Shown: positions 26,947-37,000, counted from the stretch's first letter. The stretch is 64,000 bases of DNA from Panacagrimonas sp046594215 (GCA_046594215.1 JBKJPX010000030.1:62001-126000), one strand, 5' to 3'. Made by a program: numbers and translations. Notes: generated by a model from the sequence alone, not told the origin.

Positions 26947-26972
26947 CGGCTCGACAAGAGCCGAGGGTCTTT
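26947..26972 (+). terminator. Weak terminator after gyrB
   Basis: A 6-bp stem CGGCTC/GAGCCG with a 5-base loop is followed, after a short purine-rich gap, by TCTTT. It is 10 bp after the gyrB stop. The T-run is short, so termination may be partial. Confidence 0.4.
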
Positions 26973-27003
26973 CAAGACACCACCATGCGGTCCGCGTTGC
27001 GAG

Positions 27004-27059
27004 TTACGCGACTACGGAACCTCCGGGCACGTAATTACGTGTTCCCATTATGCGACTAC
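27004..27059. promoter_or_regulatory. Operator-like array before the TetR gene
   Basis: A perfect 14-bp palindrome CACGTAATTACGTG (27028-27041) is flanked by a 12-base direct repeat, TTACGCGACTAC (27004-27015) and TTATGCGACTAC (27048-27059), one mismatch. The palindrome size fits a TetR-family operator. The whole stretch 26937-27261 between gyrB and the TetR gene is about 325 bp; besides this array and the weak gyrB terminator I see no gene in it, although upstream in-frame starts of the regulator would enter it. Confidence 0.5.
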
Positions 27060-27261
27060 CTATGCTTCCGAACTGCTCCCGGGGCCGAGGTAGATCGTTA
27101 CGCCTCTCCGGCACTGCTTCTTGACCCTCCTTCGCAAGATGTCGTCTCCAATTCGACCTAAGGTTGTCAGTATCCATGGTCCCTCCGCCAGTGAGATGGG
27201 AGCGCGGCGGCCGGCGATCGACCCAGTGACGGATGCCGAGCGAAGCACGGCAGGTGCGCCG

Positions 27262-27909
27262 ATGCGTGACGGGCCGACGGGGCGACGTCGGGGGCGGCCG
27301 CGTTTGGGACGCGCCGTAGCTCGGGATCTGTCGCGCGACGAGGAAATCCTCCAGATCGCGGTCGAGGTTGTTTGGCGCAAGGGCTTTGCCGGCACCAAGC
27401 TCAGCGACATCGCCGAGGCCGCCGGCATCGTCAAGGGAAGCCTGTATCACTACTTCGATTCGAAGGAAGAGATTTACGCGCGTCTCGTCAACAACGTCCG
27501 CACGCTGTTCGAAGGCGAAGCCGACCTCGACACGAATGGCTCCGCCGTCGAGCGGCTGGAACAGTTCGTCCGCTCCCGTGTAGAAGTCATCCTTCAGCAC
27601 CCCCTCGAGATCGCCTTGCTGAACCGCGACCTCGTTCGCATGAAAGGGACGATCGGCGACTGGGCCCGTGAGGGCCCGAAGAAGAACTTCTCGGTGATCC
27701 GCAAGATCATCCTGCAGGGCCAGAAGGATGGCAGCTTCCGCGCTGCCGATCCCGATCTCGTCTCGTCAATGATCCTGGGCGTCCTGGCCCACGTGCCCAA
27801 CTGGTACCACAACGAGCATCCTTCACAGCCGGACGAACTGATGCGCGAAGTCCTGGAATACGTGCTTGGCGGCATCCGCGCGCGCGAGATGGGGAAGCTG
27901 CGCGCCTGA
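27262..27909 (+). CDS. TetR/AcrR-family transcriptional regulator
   Basis: A regulator of 215 residues from ATG 27262. It opens with the basic stretch TGRRRGRPRLGR, then the helix-turn-helix region with EEILQIAVEVVWRKGFAGTK and IVKGSLYHYFDSKEEIY, the classic TetR recognition helix. The C-terminal domain is of the type with PNWYHNEHPSQPDELMREVLEYVLGG (split here only for length). Several in-frame starts lie further upstream (TTG 27121, ATG 27139, ATG 27196); 27262 is chosen for family length and a weak CAGGTG upstream. It is followed on the same strand by the fatty acyl-CoA reductase gene and may control it, as TetR proteins often govern fatty-acid genes. Confidence 0.9.
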   Translation: MRDGPTGRRRGRPRLGRAVARDLSRDEEILQIAVEVVWRKGFAGTKLSDIAEAAGIVKGSLYHYFDSKEEIYARLVNNVRTLFEGEADLDTNGSAVERLEQFVRSRVEVILQHPLEIALLNRDLVRMKGTIGDWAREGPKKNFSVIRKIILQGQKDGSFRAADPDLVSSMILGVLAHVPNWYHNEHPSQPDELMREVLEYVLGGIRAREMGKLRA

Positions 27910-28073
27910 AGGGCGCTGGCGGGCCGGCCGCGCGCCCGCGTTCCTGCACTCGCTGAAGATGTATCGCTGCGACGCCGCGAGAGCGCGTCGGCTCCCGCGA
28001 TAACGCACTTTCGTGATCGCGTTCGCGCGTCGCCGGCCTGTGCGTGACGCGAAGGGACATGAGGCCGCAGGGC

Positions 28074-28079
28074 TACACT
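28074..28079 (+). promoter_or_regulatory. Putative -10 element for the fatty acyl-CoA reductase gene
   Basis: TACACT (in GGCTACACTACC) lies 39 bp before the chosen ATG in the 208-bp gap after the TetR gene. No strong -35 was found. GCGGAG shortly before the ATG serves as ribosome-binding site. Confidence 0.35.
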
Positions 28080-28117
28080 ACCGGCCCGTTGCGACCCGAA
28101 GCCCCGCGGAGCGATTC

Positions 28118-30100
28118 ATGAATTATCTCGTTACCGGCGCGACCGGTTTCATCGGCAAGTACCTGCTCGAATACCTGCTCGCGCGCGACGATGCCAAGGT
28201 GTTCGTGCTCGTCCGAGAGTCGTCGCGCGCGAAATTCGAGAACATCGCCGAGCGCTACGGAAATGCCAAGAAGCGGCTGCAGATCGTCACCGGTGACATC
28301 ACGACATCGGGCTTGGTCTCACCTGAGGATCTGCGGACGCTCAAGGGGAAAGTCCAACACCTGTTCCATCTTGCCGCCGTTTACGACATGAACATGGACG
28401 ACGAGACGGCCGACCGGGTCAACAACGAGGGCACGCGCAACGTCGTGGCTTTTGCCAATGAACTGGGCGGCGACGTCGTCCTGCACCACGTATCCAGTGT
28501 CGCGATCGCCGGCAGCGAGTTCGTCGGAAAGTTCACGGAGAACATGTTCGACGAGGGGCAGAGCCTCACGCACCCCTATTACCGCACCAAGTACCAGAGC
28601 GAGGCGATCGTGCGCGGCGAAGCGCGCGTCCCGTTCCGCATCTATCGCCCTGGTGTCGTCGTCGGCCACTCCGAGACCGGCGAGATGGACAAGATTGACG
28701 GTCCCTACTACTTCGCAAAGGCCATCCAGCAGATCAGCTACCGCGTACCAAAATGGCTGCCACTGCTGGGCATCGACGGGGGGAAGGTCGCGATCGCGCC
28801 TGTGGATTATGTGGCCGCCGCGATGGATGCCATCGCGCACAAGCCGGGCTTTGACGGCAAATGCTTCCACCTGATGCAGTCGAATTCCCCGAGCGTCGGC
28901 GACCTGCTGCAGTCCTTCCTTGAAGCCGCGCACGGTCCCGAATTCGGCAAGCGCATCCCGATTCCACGCATGCCGCGCGCAATGAAGCCACTCGCGAAGC
29001 GACTACGGAACGCGGTTCCGGAAAGAACGAAGAAGCAGATCGCGGATGCCATCGGCGTGCCGCTGTCGGTCCTGGGCTACGCGTTCAACCAGGCCGTTTT
29101 CGATGACCGCCAAGCACGCGCTGCACTCAAAGACACCGGCGTGCGCTGTCCGGACATCGGTGACTACGTGGAAAAGCTCTGGCAGTACTGGGAGCTGTTC
29201 CTCGATCTCAAGGTCAAGATCACGCCGCGGCAGATGCAGAAGCTCTCGGGCAAGGTCGTGCTGGTCACGGGAGCTTCGAGCGGCATCGGGTTCAACACCT
29301 CGAAAAAGCTGGCCGCAGGTGGTGCCAAGGTGATCCTGGTGGCTCGCACCAAGGAAAAACTCGATGAGACACGCGCAATCATCGAGAAGGCCGGCGGTGA
29401 AGCACACGTCTATCCCTGCGACCTGTCCGACATGAAGGACATCGATCGCATGGCGGGGGAGGTGCTGCGCGACTTTGACCACGTCGACATCCTGATCAAC
29501 AACGCGGGCCGCTCGATCCGTCGCGGCGTCATGGAATCCACGACGCGCTTCCACGACTTCGAACGCACGATGCAGCTCAACTATTTCGGCGCCGTGCGCC
29601 TGATCCTCGCGCTGCTGCCGGGCATGGCCAAGCGCAAAAGCGGCCAGATCGTCAACGTGAGCTCGATCGGTGTCCTCGCCAACGCCGCGCGCTTCTCCGC
29701 GTACGTCGCCAGCAAGTCGGCGCTCGATGCGTTCACGCGCTGCCTGTCGGCCGAGGTGCGCGCGCACAACATCCACACGACAGCGATCTACATGCCGCTG
29801 GTGCGCACGCCGATGATTGCGCCTACCAAGATCTACGACTACGTCCCCACGTGGAGCCCCGACGACGCAGCCAACACGGTGATCAAGGCCATCGTCGATC
29901 GGCCCAAGTCCATCGCGACCACGCTGGGCACGGCGGCATCGATCTCGTACGCGCTGTGGCCGAAGGTCAACGACTACATCCTGTCGAAGGGCTTCCAGCT
30001 GTTCCCCTCATCTTCGGCGGCCAAAGGACGCAAGGATGGCGGCAAGCCGAGCATCGAGCAGGTGGTGTTCGCCAACGTGTTCAAGGGCGAACACTGGTAG
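28118..30100 (+). CDS. Two-domain fatty acyl-CoA reductase (alcohol-forming), SDR family
   Basis: A 660-residue fusion of two short-chain dehydrogenase domains. The N-terminal extended SDR (about 1-360) begins NYLVTGATGFIGKYLLEYLL with the dinucleotide turn GATGFIG, and contains FHLAAVYDM and HPYYRTKYQSE (Tyr-x3-Lys). The C-terminal classical SDR (about 375-640) has VTGASSGIGFNTS, NNAGRSIRRG and SAYVASKSALDAF. Length, domain order and many segments match the Marinobacter Maqu_2507-type enzyme, which reduces fatty acyl-CoA or aldehyde to fatty alcohol with NADPH. Fatty alcohols feed wax-ester synthesis, and a WS/DGAT-family gene lies at 42998. It follows a TetR gene on the same strand. Function by similarity is strong but not proven. 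Confidence 0.9.
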   Translation: MNYLVTGATGFIGKYLLEYLLARDDAKVFVLVRESSRAKFENIAERYGNAKKRLQIVTGDITTSGLVSPEDLRTLKGKVQHLFHLAAVYDMNMDDETADRVNNEGTRNVVAFANELGGDVVLHHVSSVAIAGSEFVGKFTENMFDEGQSLTHPYYRTKYQSEAIVRGEARVPFRIYRPGVVVGHSETGEMDKIDGPYYFAKAIQQISYRVPKWLPLLGIDGGKVAIAPVDYVAAAMDAIAHKPGFDGKCFHLMQSNSPSVGDLLQSFLEAAHGPEFGKRIPIPRMPRAMKPLAKRLRNAVPERTKKQIADAIGVPLSVLGYAFNQAVFDDRQARAALKDTGVRCPDIGDYVEKLWQYWELFLDLKVKITPRQMQKLSGKVVLVTGASSGIGFNTSKKLAAGGAKVILVARTKEKLDETRAIIEKAGGEAHVYPCDLSDMKDIDRMAGEVLRDFDHVDILINNAGRSIRRGVMESTTRFHDFERTMQLNYFGAVRLILALLPGMAKRKSGQIVNVSSIGVLANAARFSAYVASKSALDAFTRCLSAEVRAHNIHTTAIYMPLVRTPMIAPTKIYDYVPTWSPDDAANTVIKAIVDRPKSIATTLGTAASISYALWPKVNDYILSKGFQLFPSSSAAKGRKDGGKPSIEQVVFANVFKGEHW

Positions 30101-30132
30101 ACCGTGGCCGGGTGAGGGCGGCAGGCGCGTGA

Positions 30133-30157
30133 CGCCAAGCTGGTATTCAGCTTGGCG
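30133..30157. repeat. Perfect inverted repeat after the reductase gene
   Basis: A 10-bp perfect stem CGCCAAGCTG/CAGCTTGGCG encloses GTATT, 33 bp after the stop codon. No T-run follows on either strand, so it is either a Rho-aided 3' end or an RNA-stabilising hairpin. Confidence 0.5.
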
Positions 30158-30205
30158 CACCACACTCGCCGTTGTTTCCGTTAGTCATCGTCCTCATTGT
30201 TCGTC

Positions 30206-31714
30206 GTGAAGCGTCGCGTCCCCTCGCCCGAGAGTCCGGTATTGAAGCCGCGCCGGCTGCCGGATCCCTCCGTGATTCCCAAGTGCACGCCCAGAGCTGC
30301 GCGCGTCGAACCTTCGCTGGATCGCGATGCGACAGTCGCCACGGAGGCGAGGACCGCATCGCCGCTCTTGCCAGAGCGCTCGCCCACGCCCGCATCGGCG
30401 CGAACCGCTCTGCCGACCCTGGAAAGCCTGGTGCCGCACGTCGACGCGAGCCCGCACCTGACGCCCGAAGAACCCGAGTTGGTCCGGAACGTGGCCGCGG
30501 GACCCGAACCGGAATTGCCGACAGGCGAGTCCGCACCTGCAGCGCGGCCTGCGCTGATGGACCATGACCACGAGGGGGTGACCGTCCTGTTCGTCGAGCC
30601 CGCCGCCGTCCCTCCCCGCATCCTCGCGAAGGCGCACTCGCCCGCCCCAGCCCATCCACGGGCGCGCGCGCTACCCGAGCTGCGCGCTTCGCGCCGCGGC
30701 GCCGCGCTGTCGAGACTCGACGCTCACCTGCAGGCCGCGAACCGCTTCCTCGATCGCTATCCCTGGCTCATGCCGAGCGTGAGCTTCTCGGTTGGCTGGG
30801 TCAGCTTCTTCCTTTTCCAGCGCGGCGAGAGCCTTGCGCGCGGCATCGCGGTGATCGCCCTGCTCGGGTGGCCCTGGCTGTTCGCCGAGAATCTGATCGG
30901 CCGCTGGGTCGTGGCGCGCTCGAACGGCCGCCTCAGCGTCAGCGCCGTTCGCTTCGTGACGCAGCAGATCCAGCAGGAGATCCTGTTCTTCGCGGTGCCC
31001 TTCCTGTTCGGCGCGATGGTGCTCGAACCGGGGCAAATGCTGTTCGTCGGCGTGGCCGCCGTGGTCGCGATCCTGGTCTCGCTCGATCCCATCTACCTGC
31101 ATCGCATCGCACCGCACGCCGGCCTTTCGAGCGCGCTGCACGCGTACTGCACGCTGATCGCCGCGCTGGTGGTGCTGCCGGTGGCGCTGCACATTCCGCT
31201 CGACGAGGCGCTGCCGCTGTCCATGGCGATCACGGCGCTGAGCCTGCTGCTGAGCCTGCCGCGCATGCTGATCGCAGCGCCCAACAACCGCGCGCGCTTA
31301 CTTGGCTGTGCGGTGCTCGCCGCGGTATTCCCGCTGACGTGGGCCTCGCGCGCGATGATTCCGCCGGCTGGCCTGTGGGTGCGGGAGGCGCGCATCACCG
31401 ATCGAATTGACGGCCTCGAGCCCGGGCGCGCGATCCCGGTCTTCGGCACGGGCTCGCTGCACCTCAACGGCAGCGTCGCCTTCGTCGCGGTGCGTGCGCC
31501 GACCGGGCTGTCGCAGGAAGTGGTCTTCGACTGGCATCGCGAAGGCGAGCTCATCGATCGCATCCCGGCGCAGATCTCTGGCGGCCGCGAGGCGGGCTTC
31601 CGCACGTACAGCCGCAAGCAGAATTTTCCGGAGGACTCGCGCGGACATTGGCGGGTCGACCTTCGTACCCCGCAGGGTCAGCTGATCGCGCGAATGCGCT
31701 TCGAAGTGAACTGA
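30206..31714 (+). CDS. DUF5924/DUF2914 membrane protein of unknown function
   Basis: The conserved part starts near DRYPWLMPSVSFSVGWVSFF and contains about six hydrophobic segments in an inner-membrane domain (roughly residues 185-390), followed by a soluble C-terminal DUF2914-type domain with GSLHLNGSVAFVAVRAPTGL and a beta-rich end SRGHWRVDLRTPQGQLIARM. The function of this family is not known. The N-terminal 170 residues are Pro/Ala/Arg/Glu-rich, low-complexity and may be a disordered cytoplasmic arm or partly not translated. Possible starts are TTG 30197, GTG 30206 and an ATG about 118 codons later, so the start is uncertain. Confidence 0.75.
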   Translation: MKRRVPSPESPVLKPRRLPDPSVIPKCTPRAARVEPSLDRDATVATEARTASPLLPERSPTPASARTALPTLESLVPHVDASPHLTPEEPELVRNVAAGPEPELPTGESAPAARPALMDHDHEGVTVLFVEPAAVPPRILAKAHSPAPAHPRARALPELRASRRGAALSRLDAHLQAANRFLDRYPWLMPSVSFSVGWVSFFLFQRGESLARGIAVIALLGWPWLFAENLIGRWVVARSNGRLSVSAVRFVTQQIQQEILFFAVPFLFGAMVLEPGQMLFVGVAAVVAILVSLDPIYLHRIAPHAGLSSALHAYCTLIAALVVLPVALHIPLDEALPLSMAITALSLLLSLPRMLIAAPNNRARLLGCAVLAAVFPLTWASRAMIPPAGLWVREARITDRIDGLEPGRAIPVFGTGSLHLNGSVAFVAVRAPTGLSQEVVFDWHREGELIDRIPAQISGGREAGFRTYSRKQNFPEDSRGHWRVDLRTPQGQLIARMRFEVN

Positions 31715-31751
31715 AGACCGTCCGAACGGCGTCAGCTGGCCGTCGCGAAGC

Positions 31752-32138
31752 TCAGTTCAACGCGTTCGGAACCGCGAGCCGGAACGGCACGATTCGCGCG
31801 TCGAAGGCTTCGCGCGTATCGGCCAGCATCATGTTGAATTCTCCGTGCATCGTTCCCACAGGCGTGTCGAGCGGACAGGCGCTGGTGTATTCGAATGCCT
31901 CGCCCGCCGCGAGTATGGGCTGGTGGCCGACCACGCCGGGTCCGCGCACTTCCTCCACCTTCCCTTCGCCGTTGGTGATCACCCAGTGCCGCGACACCAG
32001 CTGCACGGTGTTCTCGCTCTCGTTGCGAATCGTGATGTGGTACGCGAAGAAGTAGCGCCGGGCCGCCGGATCGGACTGATCGGGAACATAGCGAGGCTGG
32101 GCCACGATGCGGACGCCGCGGGTCAGGGTGTTGGACAT
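31752..32138 (-). CDS. apaG: Co2+/Mg2+ efflux protein ApaG
   Basis: A 128-residue beta-sandwich (fibronectin-III-like) protein. The core reads RYFFAYHITIRNESENTVQL, then SRHWVITNGEGKVEEVRGPG and the FEYTSACPLDTPVGTMHGEF hallmark. In enterobacteria apaG affects cobalt resistance and magnesium efflux; its molecular role is unclear. It usually sits with rsmA/pdxA/apaH, none of which is here. It is convergent with the DUF5924 gene. Confidence 0.95.
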   Translation of the reverse strand: MSNTLTRGVRIVAQPRYVPDQSDPAARRYFFAYHITIRNESENTVQLVSRHWVITNGEGKVEEVRGPGVVGHQPILAAGEAFEYTSACPLDTPVGTMHGEFNMMLADTREAFDARIVPFRLAVPNALN

Positions 32139-32254
32139 GGGGTCGATTCTATCCGGTCAACTGGCCGATCCGGCCATCCTGCGTCCGATACTCGTTCCGA
32201 AGCGCATGGGATGCGCACCGGCACGGTCGCGCTTTTGGCGCCGCATCACTGAAG

Positions 32255-32320
32255 GTGGCCAATGATTTCCAGTATCTCGATCCCAAGGACACGCAGAAGC
32301 TGCTCGAAGAAAAAACGGCA
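32255..32320 (+). pseudogene. Possible 5' remnant of a rhodanese-like gene
   Basis: From GTG 32255 the frame reads (M)ANDFQYLDPKDTQKLLEEK, a coherent protein start with the pattern of the first strand and helix of rhodanese-like domains. It loses sense where it runs into the antisense of the AsmA-like gene. It may be the stump of a gene cut at this junction. The rest of 32139-32254 holds two short inverted repeats (TGGCCG/CGGCCA at 32162-32176, GCGCAT/ATGCGC at 32202-32216) and no other gene. Tentative. Confidence 0.25.
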
Positions 32321-34042
32321 TCAGCGCACCTCCACGCCCTGCGTGTTGCGCGCGTCCTTGAGCTGCGTGATGAAGGTGTTCCAGTCCACCCGGCGGGAAT
32401 AGCCCACCACGTCGATGCGCGGCACGAGCCGACCCTTCACCAGCACGTAGCCGCCGTCCTTTGCCGGCTCGATGCCATCCATCGTGCAGACGCCCTGCGA
32501 GAGCACGCAGCTCCAGCCGATGCGGTCGTAGGCGAAGTCCTTGAAGAAGCGCAGCGCTCCGCGCGACAGCAAGCCCGTGGGGCCGCCGCCGATCGAGGAG
32601 ATGTTGTCGATCGCGCGCTGCGAGATGCGGTGCCGCGAGTCGTCGTGCTTGGGCGTGGCCAGGCGTGCCTTGAACGAGATCGGCTTCCAGCTCAGCAGGC
32701 GCAGGTCATCCCAGTCGCCGTCCAGGCGCCCCTCGATCCGGCCGAACGAGAACGCACCTGTGACCGCCGCGAGATCCAGGTTGCGCAGGTGGATGTCGGC
32801 CTCCACGCGCGGCAAGCGACCGAACGCGTCGAGTACGCGCAGCCCGTCCACGGTGACCTCGCCGTCGAACGCACGTGCGGTCAGCGCGCCGCTCAAGGTC
32901 AGCTCACCGTTCTTCAGGCTCAGGCCCGGTAGCCGGCCGCCGAGTTGGCCGCCGAATTCGGGCCAGCCGAAAGCACGCGTCAGGGTGGGCAGGTCGAGCG
33001 GCTCGATCTCGGCGTCGAAGCGCGCACCCATGTCAGGCTGGCCTGCGTCCGTCACCGCCAGCTCGCGGACGTTCAGCGCACCTCCTGCCAGCGGCAGGCG
33101 CAGCGGTGCGAGCAGCTGCATGTCGCGGGCGGAGGTTCTGAAGCGCATGTCGGCTGCGCCAAGCTGCAGGTCCGCGAGATGCCCGCCGCTCCAGCGCAAA
33201 GCTGAATCCGGGCCCGCGCCGGTCGCCTGCCAAACGACGTCGCCGTTGAGGCCGCTTAGACCGACGGAGAACGCCTCGACTTCCAGGCCGGCGTCTTCCA
33301 GTCGCAGCGCAATGCGACCCGGTGCCGTACCCGCGGCTTCGACAGTGCCGCTCGCTCGACCGGAAACAGTCATCTTCTCCAGCTTCGTGCTGGCAAGAAA
33401 CGGCTGTACATAGGTGGCGAACGCGGGTGCAAGCTGCATCTGTTCAATGTTCAGCACGAGTGAGCGAGCCGGCGAGGCGGCCTGGTCGACGTGGCCGGAC
33501 GCACGCATCACGCCTTTCTGATCGAGGGCCAGGCTTGTGATGTCGAGCTGTCCACGCGCGCCGTCCAATCGCAGCGACGCGCCCAGCGTGGCCGGCGCGG
33601 ATCCAAAGTCGACGAACACCGGTTCCACGTAGACCTGTCCTTGCAGCAGCGAGGCCTGCAGGGCCGCGTCGATTCGTTGCGCTTTCGCGGTGAGCTGCGC
33701 CGTCAGATCCACATCGAGCTTGTCGGTGGCATAGCGTCCCGTGGGTTCCGACAAGGTCAGGCCCAGCGCTTTTGCCTTGCCCCTGGCCTGCCAATCACCG
33801 TTGCTTCGGAGGCTTGCTTCGAGCTTCACCTCGACCGGATGGTCCTGCACGGACGCGCGCAGCGTACCGGCAGGGCAGGTGAGAACTTTCGCGGACGTTT
33901 CGAGCGCGCAGTCGAAGTGCAGCTTCGTGATCTGCGCCGGCAGCGCGGGGTGTTCTATGGAGCCCACGTCGATCTGCACGCGCAGCGCCACGGCGTGGCC
34001 GCTGCACGCCAGCAGCATCATGGCGAGCGCGATGCGGAACAT
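32321..34042 (-). CDS. Secreted AsmA/YdbH-like envelope protein
   Basis: A 573-residue protein with a signal peptide (about 1-19, ending GHAVAL). The mature chain is made of amphipathic beta-strand repeats such as LGASLRLDGARGQLDITSLAL and MRASGHVDQAA, like the long periplasmic AsmA-clan proteins (AsmA, YdbH, TamB) thought to bridge the inner and outer membrane and carry lipids. The C-terminus has a conserved-looking block with the RAIDNISSIGGGP, FFKDFAYDRIGWSC and VCTMDGIEP pieces, including two cysteines. It lacks a clear N-terminal transmembrane anchor beyond the signal. Exact family and role are uncertain; it is immediately downstream of dnaE2 on the same strand (18-bp gap) and may be read from the SOS operon. 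Confidence 0.7.
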   Translation of the reverse strand: MFRIALAMMLLACSGHAVALRVQIDVGSIEHPALPAQITKLHFDCALETSAKVLTCPAGTLRASVQDHPVEVKLEASLRSNGDWQARGKAKALGLTLSEPTGRYATDKLDVDLTAQLTAKAQRIDAALQASLLQGQVYVEPVFVDFGSAPATLGASLRLDGARGQLDITSLALDQKGVMRASGHVDQAASPARSLVLNIEQMQLAPAFATYVQPFLASTKLEKMTVSGRASGTVEAAGTAPGRIALRLEDAGLEVEAFSVGLSGLNGDVVWQATGAGPDSALRWSGGHLADLQLGAADMRFRTSARDMQLLAPLRLPLAGGALNVRELAVTDAGQPDMGARFDAEIEPLDLPTLTRAFGWPEFGGQLGGRLPGLSLKNGELTLSGALTARAFDGEVTVDGLRVLDAFGRLPRVEADIHLRNLDLAAVTGAFSFGRIEGRLDGDWDDLRLLSWKPISFKARLATPKHDDSRHRISQRAIDNISSIGGGPTGLLSRGALRFFKDFAYDRIGWSCVLSQGVCTMDGIEPAKDGGYVLVKGRLVPRIDVVGYSRRVDWNTFITQLKDARNTQGVEVR

Positions 34043-34060
34043 GCCGCGATGGTCGCATGC

Positions 34061-37000
34061 TCAGTGAAAGTCGCGCGACGAGGTGACCAGCTCGCCGAGC
34101 CAGTGACTGCGGTCGTGGAAACGATGCGCCACGATGTGCGTGACGCCCTGCTGTTTCTGCAGCTCGCCGCTGACGATCAGGAAGCTGGCGCGCAAGGCCG
34201 GCACGCGCTGCGATTCGATCACCGACGCCCATACAATCAGATTGTGCGAGCCGGTCTCGTCCTCCAGGGTCATGAACACCGTGCCGTTGGCGGTCTGCGG
34301 ACGCTGGCGGTTGATCACGAGGCCCGCTACGCGCAGACGCTGCCCGTCGCGCATGCGATCAACCTCCGCCGAGCTGCAGATGCCGAGCCCCGCGAGCTTG
34401 GTTCGTAACAGCGATACCGGGTGCCGGCGCAAGGTGAGGCCCGTCGAGGCGTAGTCTGCGACGATCTCCTGGCCCTCGCGCGGCGGTTGCAGCAGGTCGA
34501 GCTGCGCTTCGCGCGCCGCGTGTCCCGCCAGCATTCCGGGCAGGCGCTCGGCACCCAAAGCCGCCCAGCGTGCCTGGTGTCGATGGCCCGTGAGCGTGCG
34601 CAGCGCATCGGCATCGGCCAGCAGGCGCCGTTCGCGTGCGTCGAGCCGCGCGCGATGCACGAGGTCCTCGAGATCGGCGAACGCGGCGACGGCGCGCGCC
34701 TGCTCGATGCGCCGTGCCGCTTCCTCCGGGAGCCCGGCGACGATGCGCAGTCCCAGGCGCATCGTGGTCCGATCGTCCAGCGTGCAGTCCCAGGCGCTCG
34801 CCGTGATATCGGCTGGCAACAGCGTCACGCCGCTGCGCCTGGCCTCCTGCACCAGCTGAGCCGGCGCATAGAAACCCATCGGCTGCGAGTTGAGGAGTCC
34901 TGCGAAGAAAGCCGCGGGCTCGTGGCACTTGAGCCAGGACGAGGCGTAGGCGAGCAGCGCGAAACTCGCCGCGTGCGATTCGGGAAAACCGTAGGAGCCG
35001 AAGCCCAGCACCATCTGGTAGACGCTCTTGGCAAACGCCGCGTCCAGGCCGTTCTTCGCCATGCCCGACAGGAGCTTCTCGCGGAAATGCTCGAGTCCGC
35101 CGTTGCGCTTCCACGCCGCCATCGAGCGGCGCACCTGGTCTGCCTCGCCCGGCGAAAAATCCGCGCCATCGATCGCAATCTGCATCACCTGTTCCTGGAA
35201 CAACGGCACGCCGAGCGTGCGGCTCAGTGCCTTGTGCAGTCTCGGCGGAATTCTGAAATCGACGTCCGGATTCTTCTCGAGCCGCTGCCGCGCTTTCAAG
35301 TAGGGATGCACCATGCCGCCCTGGATCGGCCCGGGCCGCACGATGGCCACCTGCACGACGAGGTCGTAGAACTTGCGCGGCTTGAGCCGCGGCAGCATCG
35401 ACATCTGCGCACGCGACTCGATCTGGAAGACGCCGACGGTCTTGGCCTTGCAGATCATGTCGTAGGTGGGCTTGTCCTCGCGTGGAACGTCGGCGAGTCC
35501 GAACGGCTGATTCCTGATCGTCGACACCATCTCGAAACTGCGCCGCAAGCTGCTGAGCATCCCCAGCGCGAGCACGTCGACTTTCAGAAGGCCGAGCGAC
35601 CCTAGATCGTCCTTGTCCCACTGGATGATCGTGCGGTCCTTCATGGAGGCGTTCTCGACGGGCACCAGTCGCGATACCGGCCCATTGGAGATCACGAAAC
35701 CGCCCACGTGCTGGGAGAGGTGCCGCGGCATGCCGACCAGCTGCCCGACGAGATCCAGCCAGTTGCGGATCACGGGCGCCCCGGGATCGAAGCCCAGTTC
35801 CACGAGGCGATCGGGCAGCGCTTCCTTGCGATCCCACCACGCGAGCGACTTGGAGAAGGCATCGATCTGGTCTGGAGCCAATCCCAGCGCCTTGCCCACG
35901 TCGCGGATCGCGCGCTTCTTGCGATAGTGGATCACGGTGGCGGCGATCGCCGCGCGATCGCGCCCGTACTTGGCGAACACGTACTGGATGATTTCCTCGC
36001 GCCGTTGGTGCTCGAAATCCACATCGATGTCCGGCGGTTCGTTGCGCTCTTTCGAAAGAAACCGTTCGAACAGCAGATTTCCTTCCTCCGGCGTCACCGA
36101 GGTGATGCCCAGCGCGAAGCACACGGCCGAGTTGGCGGCGCTGCCTCGGCCCTGGCACAGGATCTCCAGTTCGCGTGCCTTCTTCACGATGTCGTGCACG
36201 GTCAGGAAGAAAGCCTCGTACTCAAGGCCTGCGATCAGTTGCAGCTCCTTCTCGATCTGATCGAGGACCGCGGGCTTGGCGCCTTCGGGCCATCGCTCGC
36301 GCATGCCCTTTTCGGTGAGCTGCCGCAGCCAGCTCGTGGGCGTATGACCCTGGGGTACCAGTTCGCCCGGATACTGGTATTTGATCTCCTTCATGCCGAA
36401 GGTGCAGCGCTCGGCGATGCGCAGAGTCTGATCGAGCAGATCCGGCGGGTAGATCTGCCGCAGTTCCTCGAGGCTGTGCAGGTGCCGCTCACCGTTGGGC
36501 AGCAGGCGATATCCGCACTCGCTGATCGGCAGGCCGTGCAGGGTCGCGGTCATCACGTCGTGCAGCGGCCGGCGCTCGCGCACGTGGTAGCGCACGTCAC
36601 CGCTCGCGACGAGCGGCAGGCCGAAACGTTCGCCGAGACGGCGCAGTTGGTTGAGGCGCCTGCGGTCACCCGGACCGCGATGCAGCTCGACGCCGATCCA
36701 TGCGCGTTCTGCGAAGGTGTCGCGCACCCAGGCCGCATGATCCGCGCAGGCCGCCGCATCGGGAATCCACACCGCCAAGGTCGATTGGGGATGCAGCGCG
36801 AAATCCTCGCGCAGCAAGCGGTACCCGCCCTTCTTGCTGCGTCGCCGCGCATGCGTGATCAGGCACGACATCGCTTCGTACGCCGCCTTGTCCGTCACCA
36901 GCAGTACCAGCTTGGGCCCATCCTCGATCTCTACTTCGCAGCCGACGATCAGCTTCAGTCCGTGCTTCACGGAGGCCTCGTGTGCTCGCACGATGCCCGC

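Noticed and set aside
30181..30655. Minus-strand frames opposite the N-terminal arm of the DUF5924 gene
   Set aside because: Both strands are low-complexity here; the minus-strand translations (Gly/Arg/Ser-rich) resemble no known protein and the plus frame leads into a real domain.
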